A stretch of DNA of 64,000 bases, from NCBI GenBank assembly GCA_017161305.1, contig CP031518.1, positions 1,550,001 through 1,614,000 on the forward strand, given 5' to 3'. The stretch's first letter is position 1; each line of letters starts with the position of its first letter. The stretch comes from Treponema ruminis. Lineage in GTDB: Bacteria > Spirochaetota > Spirochaetia > Treponematales > Treponemataceae. Made by a program: the position numbers and the translations under genes. Shown in pieces: positions 63,063-64,000 of this stretch. The notes under the pieces were generated by a model, which was not told the origin of the DNA, ran no database searches, and saw nothing but the letters and a program-made list of their open reading frames with translations.

Positions 63063-63091
63063 ATTGTACACTAAGGCACTTGAATTGTAAA
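63063..63091 (-). promoter_or_regulatory. Promoter of the 388-residue gene operon
   Basis: Minus-strand TTTACA (63091-63086), 17-base spacer, TACAAT (63068-63063). It probably drives the unknown helical protein and the lipoprotein, and possibly trmB and ligA as well. Confidence 0.62.
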
Positions 63092-63133
63092 CTGACTAAT
63101 AAGGGCTGCCAAAATGGCAAAGATTTATTCAGA

Positions 63134-63162
63134 TTGAACAAATCACTTTTTCCTTATATTCT
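63134..63162 (+). promoter_or_regulatory. Promoter of the last, partial gene
   Basis: TTGAAC (63134-63139), 17-base spacer, TATTCT (63157-63162). The -10 ends 7 bases before the ATG at 63170, and there is no Shine-Dalgarno, again suggesting a leaderless mRNA. A small TGCC/GGCA hairpin lies upstream at 63107-63119. Confidence 0.45.
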
Positions 63163-63169
63163 AATTCAA

Positions 63170-64000
63170 ATGCATTTTCGAAAAATTATAGTTTTAGCTT
63201 TTCTATTATTTTCGGCACATTTTTCAATTTTCTCGCAAAAAAATCTTCATATTAAAGAACTTTTTGGCAACGAACTTTCCGCAGCCCTGGAGTCTGACCT
63301 TTCAGAAAAGGGATTTTCACCAATCCGTCAGGCTCTTTCTCCAACCGGTCAGGATAATTTTGCATATAACATCCTCTTGAATTTTGAAGGACAGGAAGCT
63401 GACGAAGTTATTTTCTGCTTCATGCAGGAAGACTTCTTCAGCAATGAAAAGGCGATTTTTGATTTTCTTTATTTTTTAAAAAATCAGAACCACAAGTGCA
63501 CGGCCACAGTTCTTTTTTCAGCCCTGGACAAATCTGAATACGAAAGCGAAAATTCAATCAGGGGAAGCCAGGTTTTCGCATCATCAATGGACGACACGGA
63601 TTCCTGCAGCGCAATCATAATCAACTTAAACCCAGACGAGGATACGGCCATCTACACAGGCGGCAAAAAAAATACATCCCCCCTCTGGCTCACCCGCAAA
63701 GTCACGGAAAACTTTTTCGACTCAAAAATCAATTTTTCATTCGAGAACAGGCTTTCGGCCATTTACAGACTGGGAATCGTTCAGGGGCAAAAACGACTTT
63801 CCTACTTTTTTGAGAACAAGATCCCTGCCCTGGAATTGAATTTCAAAAATTCCGAAGACTTGTTCTGCCTTAAAAAATTCGCAGACAGCTATGACTCAAA
63901 GGGCAGCGAAGAGTGGGACAAGCACTATCTTTATGTAAACCGGGGAAGTCTTTTCAAGCCTCTCTTTATCGATGAAAGGACAATCATCATATCCTGCCTC
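63170..64000 (+). CDS. Exported protein of unknown function, 5' part (runs off window)
   Basis: 277 codons without a stop, reaching the window end. The first ~22 residues are a signal peptide (MHFRKIIVLAFLLFSAHFSIFSQ). After it come LHIKELFGNELSAALESDLSEKGF and an alpha/beta pattern with strands such as EVIFCFMQED and CTATVLFSAL. Nothing in it matches a family I know. The regular base use of codons, the signal peptide and the divergent promoter support a real gene. It is transcribed away from the 388-residue gene. Confidence 0.75.
   Translation, partial: MHFRKIIVLAFLLFSAHFSIFSQKNLHIKELFGNELSAALESDLSEKGFSPIRQALSPTGQDNFAYNILLNFEGQEADEVIFCFMQEDFFSNEKAIFDFLYFLKNQNHKCTATVLFSALDKSEYESENSIRGSQVFASSMDDTDSCSAIIINLNPDEDTAIYTGGKKNTSPLWLTRKVTENFFDSKINFSFENRLSAIYRLGIVQGQKRLSYFFENKIPALELNFKNSEDLFCLKKFADSYDSKGSEEWDKHYLYVNRGSLFKPLFIDERTIIISCL

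Overview
The window looks like chromosome of a gut- or rumen-type Treponema (Spirochaetota). The grounds are the gene families: CHASE2-type and propeller-type class III nucleotide cyclases, a three-gene GAF/SpoIIE phosphatase-STAS-HATPase partner switch, many lipoproteins with relaxed spirochaetal lipoboxes, TPR proteins in most envelope operons, and AT-rich intergenic DNA. I saw no rRNA, tRNA, insertion sequence, prophage or CRISPR array. Coding density is very high: no gene-free stretch reaches 300 bases, and the longest is about 190 bases, before the chemoreceptor gene near 5.3 kb.

Layout. (1) 1-5.25 kb: the 5' part of a secretin-type protein reading left off the window, then xseA-xseB-mutL (exonuclease VII and mismatch repair). 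(2) 5.4-8.74 kb: a chemoreceptor and a sugar-type solute-binding lipoprotein with no ABC permease. (3) 8.78-34.6 kb, all on the minus strand: a 26-kb block of exported proteins. In transcription order it holds a TPR/coiled-coil/OmpA protein, two tandem paralogues with a beta-barrel-like N-terminus, transglutaminase-like core and TPRs, a 4,666-residue Ig-like lipoprotein, a small FecR-like secreted protein, and a CHASE2 adenylate cyclase. (4) 34.7-37.8 kb: a TPR protein with an Mrr-like C-terminus, a metallophosphoesterase and a ParB-like protein in one tight operon. (5) 37.8-40.4 kb: the partner-switching module, ended by a cluster of hairpins. (6) 40.5-42.9 kb: divergent glycosyltransferase and DEAD-box helicase. 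(7) 42.9-49.2 kb: an SMC protein without a recognisable hinge, overlapping a small membrane protein, then an acidic TPR lipoprotein and a SIMPL lipoprotein. (8) 49.2-53.1 kb: serS, an AI-2E-family membrane protein and a convergent orphan TrpB. (9) 53.2-58.5 kb: a two-propeller/Y_Y_Y/adenylate-cyclase sensor, a sodium-coupled transporter and a Cof-type phosphatase. (10) 58.5-64 kb: ligA, trmB, a lipoprotein and an unknown helical protein on the minus strand, then a divergent exported protein that runs off the window.

The most notable signals are the envelope block, in which one transglutaminase-like paralogue keeps the Cys-His-acid residues and the other has lost His and acid; the giant protein with three ~500-residue super-repeats and anchors at both ends; a possible AUC start codon; a possibly hingeless SMC; and a recurring gene-start layout in which a -10 box lies 7-10 bases before a start codon that has no Shine-Dalgarno sequence, which suggests leaderless mRNAs. 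All functions are inferred from motifs read by eye; no database search was run.
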